Positions 25,501-32,435 of a DNA stretch of 37,594 nt are shown here, piece by piece; the first letter of the stretch is position 1, and each line of letters starts with the position of its first letter. This DNA is from Calothrix sp. MO_192.B10 (GTDB lineage: Bacteria > Cyanobacteriota > Cyanobacteriia > Cyanobacteriales > Nostocaceae), in the NCBI GenBank assembly GCA_030065055.1, contig JASJDS010000020.1:1-37594 (forward strand), written 5' to 3'. The notes below the pieces were generated by a model, which saw only the letters and a program-made list of their open reading frames with translations, searched no databases and was not told where the DNA came from. The position numbers and the translations under genes were made by a program.

Positions 25501-26490
25501 TGGAAAGATAACCTCAATTTTCGTTTGAATCATCTTGCTGAAATTTTGCATCTGGAAGAGGTTATCCAGTTAGTACCAAACTCTTGTTCGCGTCTTGTCC
25601 TCATTCCCCATCGCTACCTACATTTATTCCCTCTCCATGCACTTCCCTTAGCTGAGGGTGGTTTCTTATACGATAAATTCTCTCAAGGTGTAAGTTATGC
25701 ACCCAGTTGTCAACTTTTACAACAATTACAAAAGCGAAATCGTCCGAACTTTGAATCTCTATTTGCAATCCAAAACCCCACAGAAGACCTTGATTACGCC
25801 GATTTGGAAGTACACAGCATTTTAAATCTTTTCTCTTCCCACTCTTCTCAGGTACTACCCTACAAAGAAGCTACCAAAGACGCACTACTTCAACAAATAC
25901 CACAATTAAAAGATGCAAATTATCTACATTTTTCTTGTCACGGTTCATTTAATCTAGATTCTCCCCAAGATTCTTGCTTACTACTAGCAGAAAGTGTGGA
26001 TAAAAATAATAAATTAGATTTAAGTAAATGCCTCACATTAGGTAATTTATTTGAACGAAATTTTCAGCTAGATAATTGTCGTCTTGTCGTCCTCTCCGCT
26101 TGCGAAACAGGTTTAGTTGATTTGGAAAATACCAGTGATGAATATATTAGTTTGCCTAGCGGTTTTCTCTATGCAGGTAGTCGCAGTGTAGTGAGTAGTT
26201 TGTGGACTGTCAACGAGTCATCCACAGCATTTTTGATGATTAAATTCTCACAAAATCTGCAAGCTGCTATAGCTGATAATAGAGATTTTTCAGTCGCAGT
26301 CGAACTTCAAGAAGCACAAACTTGGCTGCGAGATGTCACGAAAGAAGAATTACATACATGGGCAAGTAAGTTACAATCAGCAGAACAACACGCTCAACAG
26401 ATTAAAAAATACCTGCGATGGTTTAAACCAGAAGAGCAACCATTTAGAAATCCAACATACTGGGCTGCTTTTTGCGCTATCGGCAAGTAA
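22597..26490 (+). CDS. TPR-CHAT protein with twelve near-identical 46-residue repeats
   Basis: 1297 residues. An acidic helical N-terminus (1-165) precedes a TPR-like array. From residue 210 to about 761 there are twelve units of exactly 46 residues starting VGEKADNLE, each with NQALTV, PEAFPQ and QNNLGxAY, a longer TPR variant typical of CHAT partners. A helical region follows (about 765-900, EAIEYVERSKTRNLVELILE, a CHAT-upstream motif), then a CHAT domain (about 960-1297): LVLIPHRYLHLFPLHALPL, His1115 in LHFSCHG, Cys1169 in VLSACETG, then GFLYAGSRSVVSSLW. The caspase-like dyad is intact. TPR-CHAT proteins are peptidases controlled through their TPR part (for example Csx29 in a CRISPR system and CHAT partners of bacterial gasdermins). 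A small acidic gene and a two-TM gene follow on the same strand. Cytoplasmic; trigger and substrate unknown. Confidence 0.9.
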   Translation: MNEQRQQAYLNLIETLLTCSDDEEPEILAANRELLDADFVVMVEAVAEMLSQEQEDENTINWLRGLASQLREGLNLSPPEDGEEDLQDYLNFLLDVLQTTSESEGNPEVVYPLLAANTDKLDDIFAAILRWWAREQLPELEADTVTSIAAVIGEFSNLIAQFPLGSKASNMEIAIAGYEIVGNIFTPTAFPQIWARIQNNLGEAYRNRIVGEKADNLELAIAAHNQALTVTTPEAFPQDWAMTQNNLGAAYSDRIVGEKADNLELAIAAYNLALTVYTPEGFPQQWATTQNNLGAAYSDRIVGEKADNLELAIASFNQALTVRTPEAFPQQWATTQNNLGIAYLYRIVGEKADNLELAIAAFNQALTVRTPEAFPQDWAKTQNNLGEAYRNRIVGEKADNLEKAIAAYNQALTVYTPEAFPQNWAMTQNNLGNAYSDRIVGEKADNLELAIAAYNQALTVRTPEAFPQDWAKTQNNLGEAYRNRIVGEKADNLEKVIAAYNQALTVTTREAFPQDWATMQNNLGNAYRERIVGEKADNLEKAIAAYNQALTVTTREAFPQDWATMQNNLGIAYRNRIVGEKADNLELAIAAYNLALTVYTPEAFPQEWARTQNNLGTAYLYRIVGEKADNLELAIAAYNLALTVRTPEAFPQNWAMTQNNLGNAYLYRIVGEKADNLELAIAAYNQALTIYTPEAFPQDWAQTQNNLGNAYSDRIVGEKADNLELAIAAYNLALTVYTPEAFPQNHANTAFNLGLAYQEQQDFLSAYTTFADAITTVETIREEMVSGEEIKRKQSEEWNQLYVRMVEVCLSLERETEAIEYVERSKTRNLVELILERDFKTIFPADVITQLEKLRDEIAVGQNQIQTGKAANIKELAQHLQQLRQQRNQLQNEYLPVGYGFNFNQFQGSLGEQTAIIEWYITDTSVETFIITQSSLQRVHIADRNDNLVVFANWVNEYLRAYYSNKTEWKDNLNFRLNHLAEILHLEEVIQLVPNSCSRLVLIPHRYLHLFPLHALPLAEGGFLYDKFSQGVSYAPSCQLLQQLQKRNRPNFESLFAIQNPTEDLDYADLEVHSILNLFSSHSSQVLPYKEATKDALLQQIPQLKDANYLHFSCHGSFNLDSPQDSCLLLAESVDKNNKLDLSKCLTLGNLFERNFQLDNCRLVVLSACETGLVDLENTSDEYISLPSGFLYAGSRSVVSSLWTVNESSTAFLMIKFSQNLQAAIADNRDFSVAVELQEAQTWLRDVTKEELHTWASKLQSAEQHAQQIKKYLRWFKPEEQPFRNPTYWAAFCAIGK
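23224..24879 (+). repeat. 138-bp in-frame tandem repeat array (12 units)
   Basis: GTGGGAGAAAAAGCTGATAA recurs at 138-base intervals (for example 23224 and 23362) through the TPR part of the CHAT gene. Units differ by only a few percent at DNA level, including at synonymous sites, and variants such as CTTTACAGA/AAACAGA/GTGACAGA are reshuffled between units, a sign of recombination or gene conversion. Confidence 0.93.
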
Positions 26491-26532
26491 TTTCTGAGTT
26501 TTACTTTGGCAAATCAGATTATTATCAATCAT

Positions 26533-26623
26533 AGGACTTACGCACTCGTGATGAAAAATAAGGCTTTGCGATTACTTCACTTCGTTCCTAATGACGTAAA
26601 TACGTAGCTTATGCGTAAGTCCT
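26533..26623. repeat. 91-bp MITE-like element with 12-bp inverted repeats
   Basis: AGGACTTACGCA (26533-26544) is perfectly inverted as TGCGTAAGTCCT (26612-26623). It lies in the gap between the TPR-CHAT gene and the small acidic gene. The right half-site TGCGTAAGTCCTGA recurs alone at 27087-27100. Confidence 0.8.
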
Positions 26624-26644
26624 GAATCAAAATTGAATCATACC

Positions 26645-26992
26645 ATGGACAATTTTATGGACATTGACCCTTTACTTCAAGAACTCCCAACTCTCATAAA
26701 AAATCAGCCACAGCTATTTTCTACTGTTGTGCTTTGTGACTTAGAAAAACTGTTAGCTTCCGTAGAAGATGAACCACTAGAAACAGCAGAAGAAAAGTTA
26801 ATAGACTGGTGCATCGAAAGAGAACTTCGGGATGCACTGAGAAAATTGTCTGAAAAAGACAAAGCAGAAGTAAAAAAGGTCAAACCCTCCGAACCCAACG
26901 ATTCAAAACGCACTATTAACTTCTTTCAAGAATTGAGTCAGCAGGTAAAAGATAAACTTGAACAACAAAACCAGAGTCAACATAAACAATAA
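26645..26992 (+). CDS. Small acidic protein of unknown family in the CHAT locus
   Basis: 115 residues from the ATG at 26645 (an in-frame TTG at 26633 is less likely; a further ATG at 26657 is possible). I do not recognise the family. The N-terminal half looks helical and amphipathic (DIDPLLQELPTLIKNQPQLF, CDLEKLLASVEDEPLETAEE), followed by IDWCIERELRDALRKLSEKD, a charged Lys-rich linker and a Gln-rich helical tail (FFQELSQQVKDKLEQQNQ). No signal peptide or membrane segment. The size and position between a CHAT peptidase gene and a membrane-protein gene suggest an adaptor, inhibitor or effector-associated domain partner, but that is inference. The codon composition fits the neighbours. A MITE-like element sits just upstream. 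Confidence 0.65.
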   Translation: MDNFMDIDPLLQELPTLIKNQPQLFSTVVLCDLEKLLASVEDEPLETAEEKLIDWCIERELRDALRKLSEKDKAEVKKVKPSEPNDSKRTINFFQELSQQVKDKLEQQNQSQHKQ

Positions 26993-27000
26993 TGTAGCGA

Positions 27001-27100
27001 TACTTTTCCAACATCCTCTGAGATTGCTTCCTACCCTGCGGGAACGCTAAGAGCGAACGTCGCAATGACTGTATTTACCTTGTCCGTGCGTAAGTCCTGA
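27001..27100. repeat. Half-element between the small acidic and two-TM genes
   Basis: It contains a dispersed repeat with CCCTGCGGGAACGCTAAGAG (about 27035-27054), as seen widely in cyanobacterial spacers, and ends with TGCGTAAGTCCTGA (27087-27100), identical to the right end of the 26533 element. The left end is missing. Confidence 0.6.
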
Positions 27101-27132
27101 TTATATTTAATGACCCCAATCTGCTTACCCAA

Positions 27133-28614
27133 ATGTCTAGCAATATTTATGCTCCCAATATTCATTTATTTGCCTTTCATCTAAAAGACAGCAATCAACT
27201 AAACTATCAACCAAACTTACTTTGGAACAAGTGCAATTACCTTCTCTCTCAAAAATTCGGTGTCACCAAACCACTGGAAATAGAAGAACATTCAGGATAT
27301 CGAGTTGACCTACTAAAAGATAAAACCGACGATGATGTATCTCTCCATTTTGACAGTAAAGTTTACCAAAATGGAACACCATTACCCATCGCTGGATTAG
27401 CCACTCCCCTCCGCATTCATGACAGCTATGTCCTGACTTTAAACCTACGTCGTCCCGAATTTGACGAAAACGAAAAAAAGACCAACCCTGTAGAATTAAA
27501 CTTCTTAGAACTTCTCAACCCTTCTGGGTGTTTAATGCCTAATGAAATGGGCGCTTCCCTCGGTCAAACTATACTTTTAACAGTTTGGTACACACCAGAA
27601 AAACAATGGTTACCTTGGAAATCTCCCCAAAATCGCCAACAATTAAGGGAATTAGCAAACGATTGTATCAGAGAATTTATCCCCAATAATTACCCCTTCC
27701 CAGACTTTAACCAAGAAGGTCAACTATTTGGTAGTCCCATATTTGAATACGGCATTCCTACCCAAGAAAAAGATTACTGTCATATCTTAGTTTGGGTATA
27801 TTGCGAATCAGAAACTAGCGAAAAATTTGTTAATTACTATAATAACTTTGTTAATTTATTTCATTTTTTAAATAAAACAATCGCCGCCTATCATCGCAGC
27901 CGTAAAGTTTATCAGGTGACTCGACAAGATTATCAAGACATAAAAACATATCTTGATGATATTTTCAAAAAATTACCTGTCGATAAAACTCTTAATAAAG
28001 CAGAATTAAAAGAATTCAAACATTATTTAAAAGACATACCCCAAAAATATTTATCATACTCCCAATTAATTCGCGAATTAGAGCAATATCGCCTCACAAT
28101 AGAAATTAACGCTCAAAACTACAGACGAGAAATTCGAGATATTCAAAGTCAACTACCATCTGAAGACATCAGCTTTCTACGTAAATTTTCTGATGAAGAA
28201 TGTCATCTTTTTATAGAACAAATTCAAGCAGATTTAGGCTATTTTCAAGATGGTGCTGCTTTACTAGAAAAAGCAATGACAGCCATACAGGGACGAGTAG
28301 AAATCGAACAAGCAGAAAGCGATCGCACTACCCAAGAAATTCTCCGCCAAAAAGAGAAAAAAGACAAGATACTTAATGATAAATTACAAACAGCGATCGC
28401 AATTTTGGGTTTTGGTTTAGGTGCTGCACAAATAGGTACTGGTACTGCTGCTTACATCATTCCTCAGCAACAACCACCAACACCAATACAGCCACCCTTT
28501 ACCACCTCTCAACCCCACCCCTTTGTAATGTCGGTAATGTTAAGCTTGCTGTTCGGCATGGCAGGAGCATTGGTTGGTTGGGGTTTGAGTTATTTTTTGC
28601 AGAGGCGCTCCTGA
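27133..28614 (+). CDS. Coiled-coil protein with two C-terminal membrane segments
   Basis: 493 residues; family not recognised. The N-terminal ~215 residues are mixed alpha/beta (NIHLFAFHLKDSNQLNYQPN, LPIAGLATPLRIHDSYVLTL, CHILVWVYCES) with no catalytic motif I can name. Residues about 215-410 are helical and charged with coiled-coil character (YHRSRKVYQVTRQDYQDIKT, LEQYRLTIEINAQNYRREIR, EILRQKEKKDKI). Two hydrophobic segments follow: AIAILGFGLGAAQIGTGTAA (about 416-438) and SVMLSLLFGMAGALVGWGLS (about 465-486), separated by a Pro/Gln-rich loop, with the tail FLQRRS in the cytosol. The layout resembles CorA-type channels (cytosolic domain, long helix, two C-terminal TMs), but the GMN signature is absent. 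Third gene of the TPR-CHAT locus; a membrane-acting effector is plausible but inferred. Confidence 0.7.
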   Translation: MSSNIYAPNIHLFAFHLKDSNQLNYQPNLLWNKCNYLLSQKFGVTKPLEIEEHSGYRVDLLKDKTDDDVSLHFDSKVYQNGTPLPIAGLATPLRIHDSYVLTLNLRRPEFDENEKKTNPVELNFLELLNPSGCLMPNEMGASLGQTILLTVWYTPEKQWLPWKSPQNRQQLRELANDCIREFIPNNYPFPDFNQEGQLFGSPIFEYGIPTQEKDYCHILVWVYCESETSEKFVNYYNNFVNLFHFLNKTIAAYHRSRKVYQVTRQDYQDIKTYLDDIFKKLPVDKTLNKAELKEFKHYLKDIPQKYLSYSQLIRELEQYRLTIEINAQNYRREIRDIQSQLPSEDISFLRKFSDEECHLFIEQIQADLGYFQDGAALLEKAMTAIQGRVEIEQAESDRTTQEILRQKEKKDKILNDKLQTAIAILGFGLGAAQIGTGTAAYIIPQQQPPTPIQPPFTTSQPHPFVMSVMLSLLFGMAGALVGWGLSYFLQRRS

Positions 28615-28756
28615 ATTGGAAGTAATAAGTAATAAGTATCTTGGCTCTCCCACACATTTTTTCGTTCACTCGAATTTATACGAATTGGAAAAAAATAATG
28701 GGACACATGATTGATTCGTAGGGGCGGGGTTTCCCCGCCCTTACAATTGGATGTGT

Positions 28757-28874
28757 TTAACTCGTTTCTAGGCTCTGCCTGGAAACGCACATGGGGAGGC
28801 TCTGCCTCCTATTAAGTCTGGAGGCAGAGCCTCCCTAAAATGCATTACAAGGTAGAACCTTGTAACGAGAGTAA
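28757..28874 (+). repeat. Multi-hairpin repeat, copy 2
   Basis: TTAACTCGTTTCTAGGCTCT then GGAGGCTCTGCCTCC, GGAGGCAGAGCCTCC, TGCATTACAAGGTAGAACCT and TGTAACGAGAGTAA. Almost identical to copy 3 at 29518-29634. Together the two copies bracket the small secreted gene in the same orientation. Confidence 0.9.
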
Positions 28875-29121
28875 CAAGAAATAAATTATCCGGTAGGCGA
28901 AAACCTTCACTGTTGCCTGTTAAGAGTTCCCTCTCCCGGAGGGAGTTGATACCAATTACTATTTGACCACAAACCTGATTTTATCCTATTAACCACAGTA
29001 CACAAGAAGTAACTATTTTTTTAATACCTGATTTTTCCCTATAGAAACTTTGATGATAGAAACAGACAATGAAGTAGTGTTATACCATTTCTTTTAATCA
29101 AGGCTACAAATTTTCGTGTTA

Positions 29122-29187
29122 GTACTAGTGATGTATATATCTAATACATCTGTAGTCAAATGTGAGGGGAATGGTACTAGTTAAAGG
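29122..29187 (+). promoter_or_regulatory. Dyad operator candidate and strong ribosome site
   Basis: A perfect 7-bp dyad, GATGTAT (29130-29136) and ATACATC (29144-29150), lies about 50 bp before the start. GTACTAGT occurs as a direct repeat at 29122-29129 and 29174-29181. AAAGGAGG ends 9 bases before the ATG at 29199, one of the best Shine-Dalgarno sequences in the window. No clear -10/-35 pair. Confidence 0.5.
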
Positions 29188-29198
29188 AGGATTAATCG

Positions 29199-29513
29199 AT
29201 GAAATTTTCCACTCAGTCTATTCCTTTTTTCCTAACTACTATCTTAGTTGTTTCTGCCTCCACAGCTTATGCTGAAAATCCAATTACTCAAAAGACCAAT
29301 GGGTATATAGCCCAGGTAAGTCCTAGTCGGCGTATTAGAATTAATGGTAGGCCTAAATCACCATATCCAAAAAGACTTTGCAGTTTTCCTTATTTTTGCT
29401 TGCCATACCCTTCTCAAGAACCTAATACTGTATGCAAGCTGTATGCTTCCCAAGGACCAAATGGACCTCTCTATTTCTATCGTTGCCGGAGGGTAGTGCG
29501 ATTGAGGAGATAG
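29199..29513 (+). CDS. Small secreted cysteine-containing basic protein
   Basis: 104 residues, family not recognised. A clear signal peptide (IPFFLTTILVVSASTAYA, cleavage likely after AYA near residue 25) is followed by a basic, Pro/Tyr-rich mature part with four cysteines: CSFPYFC, VCKLYAS and FYRCRR. Two disulfides in the periplasm are plausible. The strong AAAGGAGG ribosome site and a dyad upstream support a real, regulated gene. It is flanked on both sides by near-identical multi-hairpin repeats, so it could have moved as a cassette or simply sit in a repeat-rich spot. It differs from the Cys-tail proteins at 11.2-12.7 kb (no WKC motif). Function unknown. Confidence 0.7.
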   Translation: MKFSTQSIPFFLTTILVVSASTAYAENPITQKTNGYIAQVSPSRRIRINGRPKSPYPKRLCSFPYFCLPYPSQEPNTVCKLYASQGPNGPLYFYRCRRVVRLRR

Positions 29514-29517
29514 GCGA

Positions 29518-29634
29518 TTAACTCGTTTCTAGGCTCTGCCTAGAAACGCACATGGGGAGGCTCTGCCTCCCCTTAAGTCAGGAGGCAGAGCCTCCCTAAA
29601 TGCATTACAAGGTAGAACCTTGTAACGAGAGTAA
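29518..29634 (+). repeat. Multi-hairpin repeat, copy 3
   Basis: Begins 5 bp after the small secreted gene's stop and ends 12 bp before the end of the convergent radical SAM gene. The hairpins (TCTAGGC/GCCTAGA, GGAGGC/GCCTCC twice, ACAAGGT/ACCTTGT) could form bidirectional terminators for the two genes. Confidence 0.9.
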
Positions 29635-29645
29635 AAATGCTCCCT

Positions 29646-31220
29646 CTATAATACGCCTAATAGTTGTTTTTCTTTCTTTTCAATTGGTGCGGATAATGCT
29701 TCTGATAATGGGGCACAACCAAGCCTTTCTTCCAGGATATTCATCACTTCCCGTCCAAAATCATTGGGATTTTGTTGCCAAGCTTGCAAACAAACTTCCC
29801 CAAAGAAGGAACCGAGGGGTTCAGGATTCCAGAGTAATTTTTTCGCTGTCCAAGGCATTAAACTCATGGGATTATACCCTGGTTGAAGAATACCTTCTTT
29901 AAAGGCATATTCTTCTAGGTGAGTGTGGGGTTGCAATCCAATAAAGAAGATAGCTGGTTCAACTTTATCTGCACCAAAAATCTTTTCTAATTCTCGGTGA
30001 TAAGCAATGGTTTGACGAATAGTTTCTGGACGTTCGTCAATTACATTGAAGGAGTAGTTGACGGAAACCAAATCGTTAAATCCAGCCGCTTTCAAGTCCC
30101 GACAATTCTGTAACACCGTTTTCAGGTTGTACCCCATCCGCATTTTCCGCACCAGTTCTTGGGAACCACTGGTAATGCCAATTTCAAAGTAGTTCATCCC
30201 GGTTTTTACCATTAATTCACACAACTTTGGGGTCAAGTTGTCTGCCCTAATGTATGCTGCCCAGTGAATATCTGTCATGCCAGAATCGACAATTTTTTGC
30301 AACAGTTCCACCACGTCGTCGATGAACTTTTTGGCGGGGATAAATTGGGCATCGGTAAACCAGAAATTACGGATACCACGGTCATATAATTGACGCATCT
30401 CGGCTACTATTTCGTCGCCGGGATTAATACGTACTTGTTTACCTTCAACTACGGTGTAAACACAGTAGCAGCAGTTGTGAGGACAACCACGCTTGGTTTG
30501 CACACCAATATAAAAGTCTTCGTCTTCCAGGTAATAATTAAACTCTGGCCAAATGCTTTCTATGTATTGGTAGTTACAAGCTGTTTTTTCCAGGGGAGTG
30601 GGTTGTTCGTGAATTAGACGCTGACGGGGTTGGATTTCGCCAACTACATAACACCTTTCATCTCGAAACTCACTTCCACTTAAAAGTTTTGTCAGCAGGG
30701 TTTCCCCTTCACCCACGGAGACAATAGTTCCCTGGGGTAAGCTTTTGCCCAACTGCTCGTAAAACACGCTCACCGCACCACCACCAACGATTGCACGGGC
30801 ATGATTCTGATATCTTTGGGCGCGTTTTAACCCCCGTTTGATTAATCCCAAGTTCCGCCACAATTCTACGTAGTAAGCAATGAAGATTCGCAAACCTCCC
30901 AAGGCTCCACGTAACTTAATTAAAGGATTTTTGGCGTAGTAAAATTCAAAGGCATTTTGTAGTGGATTTCCACCACGTCCCCCTACAGGAGCATAAATTT
31001 GAATATCCCGCCATGAAAAAACTAGTAATGTGGGTTGAAACTCATCAATACATTTGTCTAAAGCAGCAAAGTAATCCAAGGGAGGTACTGTCCCCAAATC
31101 AAAAATTCGCTGCTCTATCTGGGGAAATAATTTGTGGACATGATCACTAAGATAGACCACTCCAATGGGAAAGATGGGGTTACATGGAAGGCGAACGTAA
31201 AGAATCCGGTTCTCGTTCAT
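29646..31220 (-). CDS. B12-binding-type radical SAM protein (PSII high-light-acclimation type)
   Basis: 524 residues. Residues 1-~190 resemble a cobalamin-binding-like Rossmann domain of the BchE/MiaB-distant class (ARAIVGGGAVSVFYEQLG, VSVGEGETLL), although no clear DxHxxG motif for bound B12 is seen. Residues ~235-450 are a radical SAM domain with the 4Fe-4S motif CPHNCCYC (Cys246, Cys250, Cys253), then WFTDAQFIPAKKF, HWAAYIRADNL, YFEIGITSGS. A conserved cyanobacterial C-terminus follows. The whole matches, from memory of annotations, the 'photosystem II high light acclimation radical SAM protein' family; the actual reaction is not established. Intact Fe-S motif and usual length. Monocistronic. 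The start at 31220 (MNENRILYVRLP) is the usual N-terminus. Confidence 0.82.
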   Translation of the reverse strand: MNENRILYVRLPCNPIFPIGVVYLSDHVHKLFPQIEQRIFDLGTVPPLDYFAALDKCIDEFQPTLLVFSWRDIQIYAPVGGRGGNPLQNAFEFYYAKNPLIKLRGALGGLRIFIAYYVELWRNLGLIKRGLKRAQRYQNHARAIVGGGAVSVFYEQLGKSLPQGTIVSVGEGETLLTKLLSGSEFRDERCYVVGEIQPRQRLIHEQPTPLEKTACNYQYIESIWPEFNYYLEDEDFYIGVQTKRGCPHNCCYCVYTVVEGKQVRINPGDEIVAEMRQLYDRGIRNFWFTDAQFIPAKKFIDDVVELLQKIVDSGMTDIHWAAYIRADNLTPKLCELMVKTGMNYFEIGITSGSQELVRKMRMGYNLKTVLQNCRDLKAAGFNDLVSVNYSFNVIDERPETIRQTIAYHRELEKIFGADKVEPAIFFIGLQPHTHLEEYAFKEGILQPGYNPMSLMPWTAKKLLWNPEPLGSFFGEVCLQAWQQNPNDFGREVMNILEERLGCAPLSEALSAPIEKKEKQLLGVL

Positions 31221-31841
31221 TGTGATATGGCTATTCGATTATGCTGACTTTGAGAGCAGAAATTACATACAATCCCCGAATTTTTTCAGTTTGAGGCTAT
31301 AAACACATAGATGCTGGAGACAGCTATCGATAAAACCCCGTGGGTTATTTAGGGATTACTTTTATTAAAGTATTATCTATATATCTTTACAATAACATTG
31401 AGCTTATTAAATAGGGGAACATTCGATTCTCTTATCTTTACCATGCAGGGATCGCTAAGGGACTTGCAAATAAAAAAATATCCCATTGCAGGTGGCAGAG
31501 GGCAGGGGGCAGGGTGCAGGGTGCAGGGGGATCATTTATTCTCTGGAGTTCTCTAAAAGTTGGGAATCAAATCATTCCCCTGTCCCCAAGCAACTCCTTT
31601 GGATGCTCTGAAGCAGATTTTTTAAATATCTGAAATAAAAAATATTAAAACTTAACCTTCTATTGTAAAATTACACAAACAGCATAAAATCTTAATTTTT
31701 TTCATAATCGCCCCCTATCTATAGACATAAATTCTCTAAAGAAAATGTCACTTGGTAGTCGGGGTTACAGTCATCGGGGATCACTCGGTGTTAGCGTGGC
31801 TGATGTAACATAGAATTGTGGCGTACAGCTCATCAGCAGTT
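31221..31841. other. Spacer between divergent genes
   Basis: No gene supported. It carries the promoter region of the radical SAM gene, a purine-rich GCAGGGT-type heptamer array (about 31494-31530), long AT-rich DNA, and the presumed DUF1830 promoter. A GTG at 31818 in frame with the DUF1830 gene would add eight atypical residues. Confidence 0.55.
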
Positions 31842-32234
31842 ATGGCTCAAATATTAGATCCCCTACCCTCCGAGCAATCGGCAAAAATCCTCTGCTGCTA
31901 CGTAAATGCCACGAGCAAAATACAGGTGGCTCGCATCTCAAATATTCCTAACTGGTACTTTGAAAGGGTTGTTTTCCCTGGACAACGACTGGTATTTGAA
32001 TCTCCAACAGTAGCTCTACTAGAGATTCATACAGGCATGATGGCAAGTGCAATTTTGTCGGATACTATTCCTTGCGATCGCCTGGAAATAAAGGAAGATA
32101 ATTATGAGTTACCATCCAGCTCGGCAGTAGACTCGGATACAATCAACAATCGACAAATAATGTCATCTGTTAAGACAACAAATTTAGATGCTGCAAAACC
32201 CTTATCATTTGTTGGTTTAGTATCTATTGATTAA
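31842..32234 (+). CDS. DUF1830 protein
   Basis: 130 residues. The N-terminal ~75 residues are the DUF1830 domain of cyanobacteria: ILCCYVNATSKIQVARISNI, WYFERVVFPGQRLVFE, LEIHTGMMASAILSDTIPCDRL. The family has no established function; it is small, soluble, cyanobacterial and usually encoded alone. The C-terminal 50 residues are low-complexity and probably disordered. The ATG at 31842 gives the typical start (MAQILDPLP). An intrinsic terminator follows at once, so it is monocistronic. Confidence 0.9.
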   Translation: MAQILDPLPSEQSAKILCCYVNATSKIQVARISNIPNWYFERVVFPGQRLVFESPTVALLEIHTGMMASAILSDTIPCDRLEIKEDNYELPSSSAVDSDTINNRQIMSSVKTTNLDAAKPLSFVGLVSID

Positions 32235-32256
32235 AAAAATAAATTTGCTCTATTTT

Positions 32257-32285
32257 GGGGTTGTTTATCTTAGCAACCCTTTTTT
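32257..32285 (+). terminator. Intrinsic terminator of the DUF1830 gene
   Basis: GGGTTG (32258-32263) pairs with CAACCC (32274-32279) around a 10-base loop and is followed by six T (32280-32285). It begins 23 bp past the stop. This is the clearest classical terminator in the window. Confidence 0.8.
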
Positions 32286-32435
32286 CATTAGCAATTTTAA
32301 AGAATCATAAATAGTTTGATTAAAATCGCCTGTTCTATGGTATTGGATAGGTGATTTTTATTTTATGGGCGGGGTATTAGCAATAGCGATCGCATAGTGG
32401 GAAGATAGGTAAGATGTAAACAAACAACATCTGCT

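Larger units (their letters stand above)
28615..29198. other. Repeat-rich spacer and regulatory region of the small secreted gene
   Basis: No gene. Contents: a GTAATAA tandem (28621-28636), a perfect hairpin GGGCGGGG (28722-28729) with CCCCGCCC (28733-28740), the multi-hairpin repeat at 28757-28874, an AGGGAGTTGATACC-type repeat near 28938, and the dyad plus ribosome site before the gene at 29199. Confidence 0.65.

Noticed and set aside
27133-28614. Identification of the two-TM protein as a CorA magnesium channel
   Set aside because: The layout is similar but the GMN signature at the end of the first TM is missing and the N-terminal domain does not match.
29600-29902. 100-codon plus-strand frame overlapping the radical SAM gene 3' end
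   Set aside because: It begins in a repeat and runs antisense to a well-supported gene.
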